NCBI GenBank assembly: GCA_008921705.1 | Contig: VFFE01007030.1 | Location: 973,201 to 1,037,200 of the forward strand | Direction: 5' to 3' | Source of the DNA: Burhinus oedicnemus | Taxonomy: Eukaryota; Chordata; Aves; Charadriiformes; Burhinidae | DNA: 64,000 bases | Shown here: piece by piece, positions 61,337 through 64,000 of the stretch | Position numbering within the stretch: position 1 is the first letter of the stretch | Layout: every line of letters starts with the position of its first letter | The notes under the pieces: model-generated | What the model was told of the DNA's origin: nothing | The model's input: only the letters and a program-made list of their open reading frames with translations | The model's database searches: none | Position numbers and translations under genes: made by a program

Positions 61337-63709
61337 GAAGAAAAACTAGGGCATTAGATGATTCACAACCATGACGTTTGATCACGGATCGTCAATTTGC
61401 AGACTAAGAGCTTGAAATCAAGCGGAAAAGAAACTCAGCAGAGAAACCACAGGCAAGCAATGCTGCTGACATTAAAGAACAGAACCAAAAAAAAGATAGT
61501 CAAAGTGAAAAGACCTTTCTGAAATAAATACATAGAACAGAGCTTCTGACTTTCTATGCAGATGAGCCTCATTCCCAGGTGTTGCCTTTTTAGCAGTATT
61601 GGCCAATGAAGACTTCATCTGGTAAAGCCACTGCAATATTTGGGAAGAAGTTGTTCTGACCTACAGGACAAAGGCACATGGACTTTTTCTTGTGAAAGTT
61701 GAACAAATTACTGCATCTTTTCAAAATCCCACCAAAGTCACTGTTTTGCTAAGAAAAACTCCAGAGGCATTTTTATTTTGTAAATATAAAAGTTGCAAAA
61801 GCAGTCAAATTTCATGAAACAAGGGAGGATTTACTTCTTTCAGCAACAAGGGAAATACTGCAAGTGTTCTTTTCGCGCAACATGAGCAAGTGGCTGACTT
61901 ACTGTTCCTTTTCTGTGAAAAGAAATGGTGACAGGAATAATCTGTGACCTAGGCAGGAATGTGAAAAAGCAGCATTTGCAGTCATTTTGCAAGTCAGTTT
62001 GAAAAAATCATCTAAGATGACTTCCCATTTTAATATCAGATATGAATCTCAAAGTAATGTGAAAAAGAACCACTAATAAATACTCATACAAATATAAAAG
62101 CTATTTTTCAAATGCCAAACATATTCATACATGAGAACAGCCCTAAATGGTCACACTGCACTCGAATATACTCAAGAGAAAGGACAACTCCCAAAAGTGT
62201 CAAATACCAATTCATTTTTAAATGACATTTATTGGCCTCAAGAGGAATACAGCTGATGTAGTATTTGAATTTTGCCCAGAGTACAACTCTTCTTGTTTGA
62301 ACACTCGTTTGGTTCTCCCCATGCTTTGATGATATCCTGGAGTTTGTACAACTTGCTTACTTAACTGATATTTTTGCCCAGTCAAGGACTGCAAGAGCAT
62401 ACAACATACAAGGGAGTAATGAAGCCACACTTCTAAACACCGATTCTGAGGACTCAGCAAATAAATGCAGATAGTTTTGACATGTTTCGTGCTCTGGGAG
62501 TGTGCCAGAAAGCACCTTCCATTCAAAATGAATACATGTATTATTCATGTAAATTTGACACTGCTCAAATAACCCCCATATGAATAGCTCCCCAAAGACT
62601 AATGCAGTAATGAGTGTATTAGTAAGTCTTTCACAGCATTAAGTAGTGATATTTAAAGCTTGTCTTAAAAAACATCAGCCATCTCTTGGAGACACTAAAG
62701 ACTTTATCCAATAACTGACCCCAGGAAAAGCGGTTGTAGCTACATGTACATACTTGGCCCTTGCAAAACCAGCCAGGAAATAAACATTCTATGCTTTTTA
62801 TATTGACATACTTATATGACAGTGGGTTGTCAGTGTTTGGCCTGTTACAGACAATATAAAGGGCCAAGCCTCAGGCTGCCACAGATCTATGATTCCAGAC
62901 ACCTCCAGTATCACAGCACATCAGTCAATAAATGAAATACATCCAATACCCTGAAAGATGAGCACAGAGAGCTCTAAAATTATTCTGTGTATGCAGCTTT
63001 GGGGTGATCACACAGAAAAAAGTGTGTGATCACAAACCAGTTGATAACTAGGAGGCTGAAGCAGATCAAAACAAATTTTATTTTAAATTCTGTATAATTT
63101 TCAGCTCAGACCTGTATTACAATGTGAAGAGAAAGACTACTGTAATTTGAATCCTTGATAACAGAATACCTACTGGTAAACATTAGTATTAAAAATTCTG
63201 AATGTCTTTGAATGGCAAATTCTTACCTCTATGTAATCTAATATTCACCTATTTGCCAATGTGTGATCATTTTTATTGTACTCTCGTGCCAATACAAAAG
63301 CTTGCCTGTGTATTTAAATGTCTTTGAAATATCACAATATTGAATCCTACAAAAAGCTATAAAAAGGAAGCCTGTAAAGAGTAAGATGTTATTCCAAATT
63401 TTGTTACAAATTCACAGGGTTGAATGATTTGCATGATGCTTTACTTTTTTCTGCAGTCTTGCTTGAAATAAAGGTGTCAAAAGTGTTGCGAGCTATTGAA
63501 CAGAACGTCGCTGTTTGTGCTTTTACTTCTTAGTAGCAAGAAACGAAGGAAAACCTAGCTTTACCCTATTCAGTAGAATTCCCTATGCTCTCTATCTTGA
63601 AAGAACATACCAGGAGGTGGGGTGAGAAATCTGATTTTCAAGATTGACTCGAAGAAGAATTTTAATTATATGTTGCTTTTAGCCTGATGATCGTGGTACA
63701 AAGCGAAAG
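61337..63709. other. Gene-free stretch before the CpG-rich edge
   Basis: No exon or transposon was recognised. A perfect hairpin is listed at 63,004-63,033. The short frames at 62,218-62,867 on the minus strand have no recognisable domain. Confidence 0.5.
63004..63033. repeat. Perfect 11-base inverted repeat with 8-base loop
   Basis: GTGATCACACA at 63,004-63,014 and its exact reverse complement TGTGTGATCAC at 63,023-63,033 flank GAAAAAAG. It is hairpin-capable in DNA or RNA. No run of T follows, and nothing else suggests a terminator or a known RNA. Confidence 0.9.
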
Positions 63710-64000
63710 CTGGAGGGGAAGGAGGGGCGGGGCGGGGGGGGAAGCAGAATTTAAATTGGGTTACTCGACTACCCAGAGCAGCCTTCGAAGTCGCTGCCCC
63801 ATGGGGGAGCAGAGGCAGGTAAGGGAGGCAGCCGGGCGGCCGAAGGGAGGCCCCGGCCCGGCAGAGGGAGCGCCCGCCCCGGCTCCGCGCCCCTCGTCCG
63901 CCGCTTCCCCTGGCAGGCAGGATTCAGTCGGCTTCCAGGCCTCGGGAAGCCCGGCCGGGCAAAGCCGGGAAAGGGGGCAGGAGAGGAGAGGGGGATGCCA
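63710..64000 (+). promoter_or_regulatory. CpG-island promoter at the right edge
   Basis: Base composition switches sharply from AT-rich to GC- and CpG-rich. In order, the sequence shows a G-rich run at 63,715-63,741 with two overlapping GGGGCGGGGC-type Sp1 boxes (also four G-runs able to form a quadruplex), a TATA-like ATTTAAAT at 63,749-63,756, and an inverted CCAAT box ATTGG at 63,755-63,759. A CpG-dense stretch follows from about 63,783 to the window end. CpG islands mark the promoters of many vertebrate genes and are normally protected from methylation. If the TATA-like box is used, initiation would fall near 63,780. The gene probably runs rightwards out of the window, but a divergent transcript is possible. 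Confidence 0.75.
63801..64000 (+). CDS. Candidate first coding exon, running off the window
   Basis: The first ATG after the promoter motifs is at 63,801, with G at +4 but C at -3, so its context is only partly favourable. It opens MGEQRQ, and then the sequence CAG-GTAAGG at 63,816-63,824 is a good splice donor. Either the coding exon is just six codons (or the ATG lies in a short first exon) or translation continues. The same frame stays open to the window end (66 codons), giving a proline/alanine/glycine/arginine-rich translation (for example GPGPAEGAPAPAPRPSSAAS) of the sort any GC-rich sequence can produce. No domain is recognisable and I do not name the gene. The donor interpretation seems slightly better because the low-complexity translation lacks any feature. 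Confidence 0.35.
   Translation, partial: MGEQRQVREAAGRPKGGPGPAEGAPAPAPRPSSAASPGRQDSVGFQASGSPAGQSRERGQERRGGC

Noticed and set aside
1..64000. CRISPR arrays, bacterial operons, rRNA or tRNA genes, complete retroviruses
   Set aside because: None of these was found on reading. The composition and repeats are those of a vertebrate, and there are no regularly spaced identical repeats.

Overview
This window reads as a piece of a bird genome. It is AT-rich, has very few recognisable protein exons, and every clearly identifiable recent interspersed repeat is a CR1 (chicken repeat 1) LINE with the typical avian 3' end: a conserved stretch around TTGGA-TAGATGATCT-AAGGTC-TTCCAACC followed by short ATTCTATG-like units. 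No Alu, L1 or other mammal-specific young repeats were seen. There are instead faint relics of amniote-wide SINEs of the MIR/CORE-SINE kind. There is no bacterial-style gene density, and most open reading frames are short and chance-like. I cannot name the species or the chromosome.

Layout. Positions 1-34,300 are mostly non-coding AT-rich DNA (intergenic or long intron). They hold a small CR1 3' tail (8,472-8,538), a likely MIR relic (23,490-23,682), other fainter MIR-like relics, a sauropsid-type repeat relic (about 24,757-24,905), microsatellites, a GC-richer patch near 19,400, and one exon-like open frame (15,979-16,392). At 34,338-35,310 lies a 5'-truncated CR1 on the minus strand. A faint LINE relic lies at about 41,388-41,462, followed by a second minus-strand CR1 (42,092-43,258) that ends next to a perfect palindrome. 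The longest CR1 copy (51,812-53,716, plus strand) keeps most of its reverse transcriptase frame, broken by one stop codon and a pair of compensating frame changes. A CpG-bearing tandem motif lies near 54,909-55,025, and a clear MIR relic with an internal GACA-like stretch lies near 59,575-59,755.

The last 300 bases (63,710-64,000) change character abruptly to a GC- and CpG-rich block. It has GC boxes, a TATA-like element, an inverted CCAAT box and a start codon followed by an open frame or a splice donor. This looks like the promoter and first exon of a gene running rightwards out of the window. The simplest reading is that the window is a gene-poor upstream flank of that gene, or a large intron of another gene, carrying dead retrotransposons. 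No system of cooperating genes is visible here.
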